Source: an uncultured Pelagibacteraceae bacterium | Lineage (GTDB): Bacteria > Pseudomonadota > Alphaproteobacteria > Pelagibacterales > Pelagibacteraceae | Direction: 5' to 3' | Length of the DNA: 64,000 bases | Assembly (NCBI GenBank): GCA_902622245.1 | Contig: CACNPC010000005.1 | Span: 1 to 64,000 of the forward strand | Part shown: positions 9,355 to 17,255 of the stretch, one piece after another | Numbering within the stretch: position 1 is the stretch's first letter | Layout of the letters: the number at the start of each line of letters is the position of its first letter | Notes under the pieces: generated by a model | Told to the model about the DNA's origin: nothing | The model's database searches: none | Seen by the model: only the letters and a program-made list of their open reading frames with translations | Translations under genes and position numbers: made by a program

Positions 9355-10479
9355 ATGGCAAAAAGAGATTATTACGAAGTTTTAGGTGTAAATAAAAATG
9401 CTTCAGCAGACCAAATAAAATCAGCTTATAGGAAACTCGCAGTTAAATTTCATCCTGATAAAAATAAGGGTGATAAAGGAGCCGAGGAAAAGTTTAAAGA
9501 AGCATCAGAAGCTTACCACGTTCTATCTAATTCAGAGAGAAAACAAAATTATGATAATTTTGGTCACGCTGCCTTTGAAAATGGAGGTGGTGGAAGAGGT
9601 GGATTTGGTAATTTTGACTTTTCTAATCATTTCTCTGACATTTTTGAAGACTTTTTTGGTGAAGGCTTTGGTGGAGGCCGTAGATCAAGAAGGTCAAATA
9701 ATAGAGGGTCAGATTTAAGATATGATTTATCTATATCTTTGGAAGAGGCTTTTTCTGGAAAGAAACAAGACATAAAATTTTCTACATCTGAAAAATGTGA
9801 CACTTGTAGTGGTTCAGGATCAAAACCTGGACATCAAGCAGGAGCATGCTCGATGTGTGGTGGTCATGGTCAAGTAAGATCTAGCCAAGGTTTTTTTACG
9901 GTCCAACAAACATGTCCTCAATGTGCTGGTGCGGGAGAGGAAATTACTCATCCTTGCTCTAGTTGTAATGGACAGGGTAAAAAACAGGCTTCAAAAAGAT
10001 TATCAGTTACTATTCCAAAAGGTGTGGATGATGGGACAAGAATAAGGCTTTCAGGGAAGGGTGAAGCTGGATCGAGAGGTGGAAGTAGTGGTGATTTGTA
10101 TTTATTTATTAATGTTCATTCTCATGAATTATTTAAAAGATCAGATGAAAACTTATTTTTTGAGTGTCCAGTTTCTATAGCAGATGCTGCTCTAGGTACA
10201 TCGATTGAAATTCCAACAATTGACGGAGGTAAAGCTAAAATAAAAATTCCAGCAGGAACACAAAGTGGAAAACAATTTCGATTAAGAGGAAAAGGAATGC
10301 CTTACATGAGAGGTAATGATTTTGGAGACCTTTATGTGCAGGTTAACACTGAAGTTCCAATATCTCTTAATAAAGAACAAAAAGAATTATTAGAAAAATT
10401 TAGAGAAATTGAAAACGAAAAATCTAACCCAAGTATTAGAAAGTTTTTTCAAAAAGCTAAGAGTTTCTGGAAAAATTAA
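9355..10479 (+). CDS. dnaJ: Chaperone protein DnaJ (Hsp40, type I)
   Basis: J-domain cochaperone that stimulates DnaK ATPase and delivers substrates. It is 374 aa with complete type I architecture. The J domain is residues 1-70 with the HPD motif at 33-35. A Gly/Phe-rich linker covers about 75-118. Four CxxCxGxG zinc-binding repeats lie between about 148 and 207 ([32 protein letters not shown]). The C-terminal peptide-binding domains end near 350. It is the third gene of the grpE-dnaK-dnaJ cluster and ends 7 bases from a convergent lyase-like gene, with no visible terminator hairpin between. Confidence 0.98.
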   Translation: MAKRDYYEVLGVNKNASADQIKSAYRKLAVKFHPDKNKGDKGAEEKFKEASEAYHVLSNSERKQNYDNFGHAAFENGGGGRGGFGNFDFSNHFSDIFEDFFGEGFGGGRRSRRSNNRGSDLRYDLSISLEEAFSGKKQDIKFSTSEKCDTCSGSGSKPGHQAGACSMCGGHGQVRSSQGFFTVQQTCPQCAGAGEEITHPCSSCNGQGKKQASKRLSVTIPKGVDDGTRIRLSGKGEAGSRGGSSGDLYLFINVHSHELFKRSDENLFFECPVSIADAALGTSIEIPTIDGGKAKIKIPAGTQSGKQFRLRGKGMPYMRGNDFGDLYVQVNTEVPISLNKEQKELLEKFREIENEKSNPSIRKFFQKAKSFWKN

Positions 10480-10486
10480 CCAAAAA

Positions 10487-11500
10487 TTATAAAGTACCTG
10501 CTAATTCTGGATTAGCACTGATATCCTTAATTGAATAAGGTTTAACACCTCCTTCTTGATCTAATAAATTTTTACATTTATAACCAAGTCGCTTTAACTT
10601 TAGACCTTTACATGATCTTTTAATCCAAATTTCATCAAAATATAATTTAAATGCCATTTTTGAAGTTGTGTAAATTCCAAATTTAAAATCCCAACGATTT
10701 TTTCCAAAATACTTTTCTACATCTCCATGAGTTTTCCAAATTGTTTGTCCTTTATGATCTACTTTAAGATCACCATTAATCCAAATTTTAAAGTAACCTT
10801 TCTCTGGATCAGAATTGAAATTGATGTTGTGTATAATGTCTATCCATTTTCCTTTAAAGCTCAATAATTCGTCCCAATTTAATAATTTAAACTCTTGATA
10901 TGATTTTATACAGAAATTGGCTCCTGTAGAACCATCTCCTGATCCTGCAGAACAATTCTTATTTGGCTTATCTAGTACAAAATAGCCCTTTCTGGTTCCA
11001 TTTTTCATTATCAGTCCAACAAAATTTTTTATATCAGTCTCAAACATTGGTTCATAAACTTCTATATCGTTATGCCATTGCTGTATTGTTAATCTTCCTC
11101 CCCATTTAAAGTCCTTTGGTATCAAAAGTGACATCGACATCCATACATTATCGTCCTTTTTTCCGTTTTTTCTTCCACTCACCTCGACTCTTTTTTTAGA
11201 CTCAAAGTTAGATCTTTTACAATCTGCCTTTGAACCAATACACCCTGTCCCTACAGTTAACTTAAGTGCGGTATCACCATGTCTAGGATTTTTTTTTGTA
11301 ACTTCTAAAAAGTTATAATCCAAATTATTTTCTTTTTTAAAATTTTTGTAAAATTGTTCTCTTATAATTTTAAACCCACCTTTAACATTTACAGTGGTAT
11401 CATCTTTTTTAATTTTTAAATTTTTATGAAATATTGCTTCTTCAGCAACAACCGAAGTACAAATGCTAAGTAAAAAAATAATTTTTATAATATAATTCAT
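10487..11500 (-). CDS. Secreted polysaccharide-lyase-like protein (heparin lyase I-like jelly roll)
   Basis: A 337-aa exported protein with a signal peptide of about 19 residues (cleavage after V-V-A). The body has features of the polysaccharide lyase family that includes heparin lyase I and PL20 glucuronan lyase. These include GDTALKL near the start, a KKRVEVSG strand, WMSMSLLIP, WGGRLTIQQWHND, a WIDIIHNINF strand with a partner reading GYFKIWINGDL, and KFGIYTTS near the end. The strand pattern fits a concanavalin-like jelly roll. Several cysteines may form periplasmic disulfides. The substrate cannot be told from the sequence. It is a lone gene, divergent from dapB and convergent with dnaJ. 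Family call moderate; function inferred. Confidence 0.62.
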   Translation of the reverse strand: MNYIIKIIFLLSICTSVVAEEAIFHKNLKIKKDDTTVNVKGGFKIIREQFYKNFKKENNLDYNFLEVTKKNPRHGDTALKLTVGTGCIGSKADCKRSNFESKKRVEVSGRKNGKKDDNVWMSMSLLIPKDFKWGGRLTIQQWHNDIEVYEPMFETDIKNFVGLIMKNGTRKGYFVLDKPNKNCSAGSGDGSTGANFCIKSYQEFKLLNWDELLSFKGKWIDIIHNINFNSDPEKGYFKIWINGDLKVDHKGQTIWKTHGDVEKYFGKNRWDFKFGIYTTSKMAFKLYFDEIWIKRSCKGLKLKRLGYKCKNLLDQEGGVKPYSIKDISANPELAGTL

Positions 11501-11543
11501 TTAAATTAATTTAAGTTATGTATATTATATTAAATAAATATTA

Positions 11544-12320
11544 ATGAAAAAAATTAATTTAGCTATAACTGGTTGTATGGGAAGAATGGGTCAACAACTC
11601 ATTAAATCTGCTTTAAAAGATAAGTCCACAAAATTGGTTGCTCTTACTGAAAATAGATCCATTAAAAAAAAAATTAATGGAATTAAACCTGAATTAAATA
11701 CTGAAAAGGCTCTAAGCAAAGCTAATGTAATAATAGATTTTACAATTCCAAAATGTACATTCGAGGTTTTAAAAATAGCTGCAAAACTAAAGAAAAAAGT
11801 AGTAATTGGCACAACAGGTTTTACAGAAAAAGAGGAAAATTTAATAAAGAAGTTTTCTAAAAAAATTCCAATTTTAAAAGCAGGTAATATGAGTCTAGGT
11901 ATTAATTTACTTATGTACCTGACAGAAATCACATCCGCATCACTTGGCAATAATTACCTAAGTAAAGTATTTGAAATACACCACAAACATAAAAAAGATT
12001 ATCCATCTGGAACAGCTTTAATGCTTGGAAAAGGAATTGCTGTTGGAAAAAATAGAGACTTTTATAAAATGATCGGTAAAAAATATTTAAATAAAAAAAA
12101 GTTTCCTTACGGAAAAAAAATCAATTTCAATTCAATCAGAAAAGGTGAAATTATAGGTGAACACGAAGTTACCTTTTCAAGTGGGAAGGAAATTATAACA
12201 CTAAACCATGAAGCTTTCGATAGAGCTTTATATTCTGAAGGAGCAATAGCTGCAGCCAAATGGCTAATAAATAAAAAACCAGGCCTTTATTCAATGAGAA
12301 ATCTTCTTAATTTTAAATAA
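11544..12320 (+). CDS. dapB: 4-hydroxy-tetrahydrodipicolinate reductase
   Basis: Second dedicated step of the diaminopimelate/lysine pathway, reducing the DapA product with NAD(P)H. It is 258 aa, normal length. The dinucleotide-binding motif ITGCMGRMGQQL lies at 8-19, the conserved IGTTGF near 90, and the substrate-binding EIHHKHKKDYPSGTA around 144-158. The stop and the nth start overlap as TAATG, so dapB-nth-kinase probably form one transcript with translational coupling. In proteobacteria dapB often follows dnaJ, as it nearly does here; the lyase-like gene intervenes on the other strand. Confidence 0.97.
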   Translation: MKKINLAITGCMGRMGQQLIKSALKDKSTKLVALTENRSIKKKINGIKPELNTEKALSKANVIIDFTIPKCTFEVLKIAAKLKKKVVIGTTGFTEKEENLIKKFSKKIPILKAGNMSLGINLLMYLTEITSASLGNNYLSKVFEIHHKHKKDYPSGTALMLGKGIAVGKNRDFYKMIGKKYLNKKKFPYGKKINFNSIRKGEIIGEHEVTFSSGKEIITLNHEAFDRALYSEGAIAAAKWLINKKPGLYSMRNLLNFK

Positions 12321-12973
12321 TGAATGAAGAACAGAGAGCCAAAATAGTCTTAAAGATACTCAATAAAACTTATCCAATAACACCAATACCATTAAAACAT
12401 AGAAATATATTTACACTTTTAATATCTGTATTACTTTCTGCTCAATGTACAGATGTTAATGTAAATAATGTCACAAAAAATATTTATCCAAAATACAATA
12501 AACCTGAGCATTTTGTTAAGCTAGGAAGAAAGAAAATAGAAAAATTAATAAGAAGCATTGGGATTTTTAGAATTAAAGCAAAGAGCGTTTATAATCTTTC
12601 AAAAACTTTAGTAGAAAAATATAACGGTAGAGTTCCAAAAACTTTTGAAGAGTTAGAGGAACTACCAGGAGTGGGACACAAAACAGCAAGCGTAGTTATG
12701 TCCCAAGGCTTTGGATATCCTGCATTTCCAATAGATACGCATATTCACCGACTTGCTCAAAGATGGGGATTAAGTAATGGCAAAAATGTTATTCAAACAG
12801 AAAAAGATCTAAAAAGATTATTCCCAAAAAAATATTGGAATAAACTGCATCTTCAAATAATTTATTATGGAAGAGAATATTGTAAAGCAAGAGAGTGTTA
12901 TGGTATTTCTTGTAAAATTTGTACATCTTGTTATCCTAAAAGAAGAAAACCTTTAAAAACAAAAAAAGCTTAA
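12320..12973 (+). CDS. nth: Endonuclease III (DNA glycosylase/AP lyase)
   Basis: Base-excision repair enzyme that removes oxidised pyrimidines. It is 217 aa. The helix-hairpin-helix LPGVGHKTA is near 114-122 with the catalytic Lys. The catalytic Asp is in PIDTHIHRLAQRWG near 138. The C-terminal iron-sulfur segment is unusual. Five cysteines at about 188, 193, 198, 201 and 204 replace the usual C-x6-C-x2-C-x5-C spacing. The first, third and last coincide with expected ligand positions, but the usual second ligand position is Gly. The start overlaps the dapB stop by one base. Confidence 0.94.
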   Translation: MNEEQRAKIVLKILNKTYPITPIPLKHRNIFTLLISVLLSAQCTDVNVNNVTKNIYPKYNKPEHFVKLGRKKIEKLIRSIGIFRIKAKSVYNLSKTLVEKYNGRVPKTFEELEELPGVGHKTASVVMSQGFGYPAFPIDTHIHRLAQRWGLSNGKNVIQTEKDLKRLFPKKYWNKLHLQIIYYGREYCKARECYGISCKICTSCYPKRRKPLKTKKA

Positions 12974-12974
12974 T

Positions 12975-13904
12975 ATGAAAATTTTAGGAATAGGAAATGC
13001 AATTGTAGATGTAATTTGTAAAGTTGAAGATAATTTTATCATTGAAAATAAATTAACTAAAGGGACAATGAAATTGATCTTTGATGATCAAGAGTTTAAA
13101 TCTTTACTATCTAGCCTTAATATCGAAAAAACAATATCTGGTGGGTCAGTTGCAAATTCTATAGTTGGGCTATCTCAATTAGGAAATAAAGTTGGTTTTA
13201 TAGGAAAAGTAAGTGATGATGATTTGGGTTTAAAGTATGAGGAAGGTCTTAAATCTGAAAAAGTAGAATACTTTTATAATAAAAAAAAAGAGGAACAACC
13301 TACTGGAACATGTTTAATATTAGTGACTCCAGACTCTGAAAGAACAATGTGTACGTTTTTAGGTACTGCTGGAAAAATAAATGAAAATGATGTTGATATA
13401 GATATAATAAAAAGTAGTGAAATAACTTTTCTTGAAGGTTATCTATGGGATGAGGGGGAACCAAAAAAAGCTTTTGAAAAAGCCATCAATAATTCAAATA
13501 AAGTTGCAATGTCTTTATCAGACCAATTTTGTGTAGATAGACATAAACCTCATTTTTTGGATTTAGTAAAAAATAAATTAGATATAACTTTCGCAAATGA
13601 ACAAGAAATGATGTCATTGATAGGTGCAAGTAGTTTTGAAGAAGTAGTTAGCTTTGGAAAGAATTTAAAAAAACTTTTAGTAATCACACGCGGTGAAAAA
13701 GGTGCAATTTCAATATTTGGTGACGAAGTTAACGAAAATGGGGTAGAAAAAAACTTAAAGATTAGAGATTTAACAGGTGCCGGAGATCTATTTGCAGCAG
13801 GCTATCTGCATGGTTACTTAAATAATCTAAGTCCAATAGATTGTTTGAACAAAGGTAGAGAAATGTCTTCTAAAGTTATTCAACAAATAGGGGCTAGGCT
13901 TTAG
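12975..13904 (+). CDS. PfkB-family sugar/nucleoside kinase (adenosine kinase-like)
   Basis: A 309-aa carbohydrate or nucleoside kinase. The N-terminal PfkB signature region is visible (GGSVANSIVGLSQLG, then KVGFIGKVSDD, residues about 56-85). The C-terminal signature DLTGAGDLFAAGYLHG near 264-279 carries the anion-hole Gly and catalytic Asp. The opening ILGIGNAIVDV resembles adenosine kinase-like members of alphaproteobacteria, but the substrate (adenosine, ribose or another sugar) cannot be decided from sequence. It follows nth with a 1-base gap. Its last 11 bases overlap the 3' end of the convergent ArfA-like microgene. Confidence 0.88.
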   Translation: MKILGIGNAIVDVICKVEDNFIIENKLTKGTMKLIFDDQEFKSLLSSLNIEKTISGGSVANSIVGLSQLGNKVGFIGKVSDDDLGLKYEEGLKSEKVEYFYNKKKEEQPTGTCLILVTPDSERTMCTFLGTAGKINENDVDIDIIKSSEITFLEGYLWDEGEPKKAFEKAINNSNKVAMSLSDQFCVDRHKPHFLDLVKNKLDITFANEQEMMSLIGASSFEEVVSFGKNLKKLLVITRGEKGAISIFGDEVNENGVEKNLKIRDLTGAGDLFAAGYLHGYLNNLSPIDCLNKGREMSSKVIQQIGARL

Positions 13905-14010
13905 TATTTTTTCTGCTGTAACTACCTTTGCCCTTTTTTGGTTTTACAACTTTTGGTCTATATTTATTTGTAAATAATTCTTTTGCATGAATATTCTTCT
14001 TTTTACGCAT
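13894..14010 (-). CDS. arfA: ArfA-like alternative ribosome-rescue microprotein (38 aa)
   Basis: A 38-codon gene reading MRKKKNIHAKELF at the start and containing KKGKGSYSRK near its end. That basic block matches the conserved core of ArfA (KKGKGSYxRK in E. coli). The preceding NKYRPKVV segment resembles the alphaproteobacterial ArfA form (Y-R-x-x-V-V before the basic patch). ArfA binds the empty mRNA channel of stalled ribosomes and recruits RF2. The start ATG (14010-14008) overlaps the winged-helix gene stop by 8 bases (ATGCGTAA), implying translational coupling. The stop end overlaps the kinase gene by 11 bases. Unlike E. coli arfA it has no long C-terminal tail. The assignment rests on a short motif, so it is probable rather than certain. 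Confidence 0.72.
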   Translation of the reverse strand: MRKKKNIHAKELFTNKYRPKVVKPKKGKGSYSRKNTKA

Positions 14011-14581
14011 TTATCTGATAACCAGTTTTAAAACTAGAAATGAAATTTTTGTCATTGAATTTTTTTTCTATTTTTTTTCTCAACCTATAAATATGTGTTT
14101 CTACTGTATGAGTCTCTAATTTAGATTTGTGGCCCCAAACCTTTTTCTGCAAATCGGTTATTGATCTTGGAAGTTTAAAATCATTCAAAAAAATAATTAT
14201 TTTAGCTTCTTTCTCAGTAAGTGACAGTTTACTTTTGTCTCTAATCATTATTCTTGAATTTAGATTAATTATGTAATTGCCAATTTTAATATTATTTTGT
14301 TGATTAAATTTTTTCTTTAAAAAATTTATATTTATTATTTCTATTAATTTGGAAAGGCTTAAGGGATAATTCTTAATCAGAATTTGATTATTTGAATTTA
14401 AATTTTTTTCTTTTGAAATAATCAAATAATTTTCATTAAAATTTTGATCAAATTTACCAGTATTTATCTGTTTTATTTTAAAATTTAAAACACTTTTAAC
14501 TTCATGTAGAATATTGAATAATGCTTCAAATTTGTGGATTACTAATGTCTGTTCTTCGTTCATCCTAACACAATATGTCAA
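14003..14581 (-). CDS. Winged-helix transcriptional regulator (OmpR/PhoB-type DNA-binding domain, degenerate receiver)
   Basis: The C-terminal ~95 residues form an OmpR-type winged helix, with LTEKEAKIIIFL, DLQKKVWG, HTVETHIYRLRKKIEKKF and a final TGYQIN hairpin. The N-terminal ~90 residues look like a receiver relic. The segment LIKNYPLSLSKLIEIIN resembles a beta5-alpha5 end, but no acidic pocket or phosphoacceptor Asp is evident. It may therefore act without phosphorylation. The 192-aa form starts at 14581; the second Met at 14563 (186 aa) avoids overlap with the divergent YkuD gene and is equally plausible. It is translationally coupled to the ArfA-like gene. Its targets are unknown. Confidence 0.78.
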   Translation of the reverse strand: MTYCVRMNEEQTLVIHKFEALFNILHEVKSVLNFKIKQINTGKFDQNFNENYLIISKEKNLNSNNQILIKNYPLSLSKLIEIININFLKKKFNQQNNIKIGNYIINLNSRIMIRDKSKLSLTEKEAKIIIFLNDFKLPRSITDLQKKVWGHKSKLETHTVETHIYRLRKKIEKKFNDKNFISSFKTGYQINA

Positions 14582-15069
14582 TTATCATTAAAAATAAAGA
14601 AACTCTTATCTTTGATGAATTTGTATTTAAATGCTGCATAGGAAAAAAAGGATTTACTAAAAATAAAGTTGAAGGCGATTTGAAAACTCCAGTAGGAAAT
14701 TTTAATTTGGGTAATTTATATTTTAGAAGTGATAGAAAAAAGAAACCACTTACAAATTTAAAATTAATAAAAATTAGTAATAAAATGGGCTGGTGCAATG
14801 ATATTAAGTCTGAAAAAAATTATAATAAACCTATAAATACAAATTCAAAATTAAGGCACGAAAAACTTTTTAGAAATGATTATAAATATGACTTTATTTT
14901 ACCGATAAAATACAATTGGAAAAAAACAAAGATAAATAAAGGTAGCGCCATATTTATTCATTTAACTAAAGAATATAAGCCAACGGCAGGATGTATTGGC
15001 GTCTCAGAAAAGGATTTTTTAATACTTATAAAACTAATAAAAAAGAATACTAAAATAAAAATTCTTTAA
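14575..15069 (+). CDS. L,D-transpeptidase (YkuD)-domain protein
   Basis: A 164-aa protein consisting essentially of a YkuD domain. It has DLKTPVGNF near 35-43 and the active-site region FIHL...TAGCIGVS, with His129 and nucleophile Cys140. Family members form 3-3 peptidoglycan cross-links or attach proteins to peptidoglycan. No signal peptide or membrane anchor is visible, which is odd for a periplasmic enzyme. Either export is atypical or this subfamily has another role. The divergent regulator and the convergent yggS gene are tightly packed; its stop shares TTAA with the yggS stop. Confidence 0.82.
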   Translation: MSIIIKNKETLIFDEFVFKCCIGKKGFTKNKVEGDLKTPVGNFNLGNLYFRSDRKKKPLTNLKLIKISNKMGWCNDIKSEKNYNKPINTNSKLRHEKLFRNDYKYDFILPIKYNWKKTKINKGSAIFIHLTKEYKPTAGCIGVSEKDFLILIKLIKKNTKIKIL

Positions 15070-15728
15070 CCTCTTTGACCAAAGATATTTGACCCTACTC
15101 TTATAAAAGAGGATCCATTTTCTATAGCATTAAGATAATCAGACGACATACCCATACTTAATTCATTTAAACCAATTTTGGTACTTAGCTCTCTCATTCT
15201 TATAAAATATTTTGTGCTATCCTCATTGAATGGAGGAATGCACATTAATCCTAGGATATCTAATTTAAGGCTTTTGCAATAATTGTAAAAATCGAATAAT
15301 TCATTTTCTGATACACCAGATTTTTGTTCCTCTTTTCCAATATTTACTTGAATAAATAATTTTGCTTTTAAGCTTTGCTCTTCTTGTTGTTGAAAAATTT
15401 TGTCTGCAAGTTTCTTGCTATCTAATGAATGTATATAATCAAATATTTTTAAAGCACTTTTTACTTTATTAGTTTGTAAACGACCGATCAAATGTAATTT
15501 AATATTTTTATTTTCAATCTTTATTTGAGACCATTTTTGAATTGCTTCTTGAACTTTATTTTCTCCAAAATCTAAATGTCCATGATCTATCAAAGGTTTA
15601 ATATGATCTATCTTAAAAGTTTTAGACACAGCTATTATTTTTAGTTCATTTATCTTTTTTTGATTATTATCTAATTTTGATTTAACATCTTCTTTTATTT
15701 TAATTAGATTTTTTACAGTTTGATGCAT
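15066..15728 (-). CDS. yggS: YggS/PLPBP-family PLP homeostasis protein
   Basis: A 220-aa PLP-binding barrel protein that helps control pyridoxal 5'-phosphate and amino-acid homeostasis; no enzymatic activity is established for the family. The PLP lysine is Lys36 in IIAVSKTF. Other family blocks are HLDFGENKVQEA, LHLIGRLQTNKV, FIQVNIGKEEQKSG, GLMCIPP and LSMGMSSDYLNAIENGSSFIRVGSNIFGQR in order, the last trimmed at the C-terminus in the normal way. The start codon abuts that of the divergent ThiE-like gene in the palindrome ATGCAT. Confidence 0.95.
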   Translation of the reverse strand: MHQTVKNLIKIKEDVKSKLDNNQKKINELKIIAVSKTFKIDHIKPLIDHGHLDFGENKVQEAIQKWSQIKIENKNIKLHLIGRLQTNKVKSALKIFDYIHSLDSKKLADKIFQQQEEQSLKAKLFIQVNIGKEEQKSGVSENELFDFYNYCKSLKLDILGLMCIPPFNEDSTKYFIRMRELSTKIGLNELSMGMSSDYLNAIENGSSFIRVGSNIFGQRG

Positions 15729-16250
15729 AAAAATATTCCCAAAATTTATTATTTTATAAATCGTTTTAAAAAAAAAAACATTGATAAATTGCCTAAAAAT
15801 ACTGGGATAATTTATAGAAATTACAACGGCAGAACAAATATAAATGATATTAAAAAAATTAAATATTATTGTAAAAAAAAAAAATTAAGGTTTTTTATAT
15901 CAAATAATTTCAAACTTGCTGTTAATCTCAATTTAGATGGTGCATATATTCCTTCATTTAATAGAGATTTTAGACACTTAAGTTATAATTTAAATAAAAA
16001 CTTTCTAATTTTAGGTTCAGCTCATAATATTAATGAAGTAAAATTGAAAGAAAGACAAAAAGTAGAATTTATTTTTATATCTTCATTATTTAAAAAAAAT
16101 AAAAATTACTTAGGCATTTTCAAGTTCAAATTACTAAATAAATTGACAAATAAAAACGTAATCGCACTAGGTGGAATTTCCTCATTAAATAAGAGAAAAT
16201 TAACTTTAGTTGATTGTTTTGGCTTTAGTGGAATTTCTTATTTTGAATAA
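15723..16250 (+). CDS. ThiE/TenI-like protein, divergent
   Basis: A 175-aa protein that looks like a shortened TIM barrel related to thiamine-phosphate synthase/TenI. The best evidence is LDGAYIPS in the position of the usual DGVHLG motif, GSAHNINEV, and a C-terminal NVIALGGISS resembling the phosphate-binding loop, followed by GFSGISYF. Several usual catalytic residues cannot be found. It may be a TenI-like non-enzyme or a highly derived ThiE. I start it at the ATG at 15723 rather than a TTG three bases upstream, because ATGCAT then gives adjoining divergent start codons with yggS. The gene is followed by a strong hairpin terminator. Confidence 0.62.
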   Translation: MHKNIPKIYYFINRFKKKNIDKLPKNTGIIYRNYNGRTNINDIKKIKYYCKKKKLRFFISNNFKLAVNLNLDGAYIPSFNRDFRHLSYNLNKNFLILGSAHNINEVKLKERQKVEFIFISSLFKKNKNYLGIFKFKLLNKLTNKNVIALGGISSLNKRKLTLVDCFGFSGISYFE

Positions 16251-16279
16251 AAAAAGGCCCCTAAAAAGGGGCCCTTTTT
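16249..16279. terminator. Bidirectional rho-independent terminator
   Basis: A G/C stem GGCCCC (16256-16261) with loop TAAAAA and return arm GGGGCC (16268-16273), flanked by an A run on the left and a T run on the right. It therefore works for both the ThiE-like gene and the convergent porin gene. It is one of only two strong GC hairpins I saw between genes in the window. Confidence 0.93.
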
Positions 16280-16296
16280 AAATTAAAATTTCTAAA

Positions 16297-17247
16297 TTAG
16301 AAATTAAATTTGATTTGTACTTCGTATGCGTTTCTGTCGTCAGTAGACGTATTAGCGATATTGTCAACTGTGTGGTATGAACCAGCGATTGACATTGATC
16401 CCATTGTGTATGATATACCAACAGCTGTTGCTTCTTGGTCATCACCTGAGTTGTACTCAGCTACGTGTTGTCCTAAAGATACTGATAAGTCATCACTTAC
16501 TGCGTATGAAATACCAAAACCTGAAGTATCTACGTCAGATGTTGCTCCACCTTCTACATCTTTTTCTGAAGTTTGAACACCAACTGTCATACCACCCATT
16601 GCGTAAGTAGCATACATTGTGCTTTCTTCAGAATCAGTTGCTGTACTATGGTCTGTACCTGTTCCATAACCAACTGTTAAACCTTCAACACCTGTGTATG
16701 CAACTGCAAAGTCATTGTATGACTCAACTGACTGACCAGCTTCTGCATTGTGATATGCAGCAGTAAAGCTTAAACCTGAATCATGTGAATATGAATATGT
16801 AAACATATCTTCTTCAGCATCACCATTAATAACAGCTACTGATGCACCTGTTACAACAGCCCATGGCTCTTCGTAAGCTGCAGGCATTTTATCGTCAATT
16901 GCGCTTAATGCAGACGAACCACCGTGACCTGCGAACGTTAAAGTTCCCATATCATCTGGTAGTGTTAATGTAATTGATCTGTCATCCATTAATTGAGCAG
17001 TGTAGCTCTCAGCAGCTCCACCATCTAATTCTAATGACAATGTTACTCCGATGTCATTTACTTCACCTGAAGCAGAGAAAGTAACTCCATCAGACATTGA
17101 CCAACCGTTACCAGTGTTTTTATTCTCATCACCACCGCCAAAAGTTAGTGCAGCAGTACCTGTTACAGCCATATCAGCTGCGTTTACAGATCCCGCTATT
17201 AGGGAACCAGCTAATGCCGTTAACCCTATTTTTTTTAGTTTGTTCAT
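16297..17247 (-). CDS. Outer-membrane porin (major SAR11-type porin)
   Basis: A 316-aa secreted beta-barrel protein. A 23-residue signal peptide ends V-N-A, followed by ADMAVTGTAALTFGG. Alternating hydrophobic strands and acidic Gly/Ser/Asp-rich turns fill the body. The last residues are VQIKFNF, with the terminal Phe expected for BAM-recognised barrels. I place the start at 17247 because an AAGGAG ribosome-binding site (17256-17261) lies 8 bases upstream. An in-frame ATG at 17313 would add a 22-residue extension with no such site. The base and codon use is richer in C/G than the neighbours, as expected for a highly expressed gene. It allows diffusion of small solutes across the outer membrane. 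Confidence 0.9.
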   Translation of the reverse strand: MNKLKKIGLTALAGSLIAGSVNAADMAVTGTAALTFGGGDENKNTGNGWSMSDGVTFSASGEVNDIGVTLSLELDGGAAESYTAQLMDDRSITLTLPDDMGTLTFAGHGGSSALSAIDDKMPAAYEEPWAVVTGASVAVINGDAEEDMFTYSYSHDSGLSFTAAYHNAEAGQSVESYNDFAVAYTGVEGLTVGYGTGTDHSTATDSEESTMYATYAMGGMTVGVQTSEKDVEGGATSDVDTSGFGISYAVSDDLSVSLGQHVAEYNSGDDQEATAVGISYTMGSMSIAGSYHTVDNIANTSTDDRNAYEVQIKFNF

Positions 17248-17255
17248 ATTTAATA

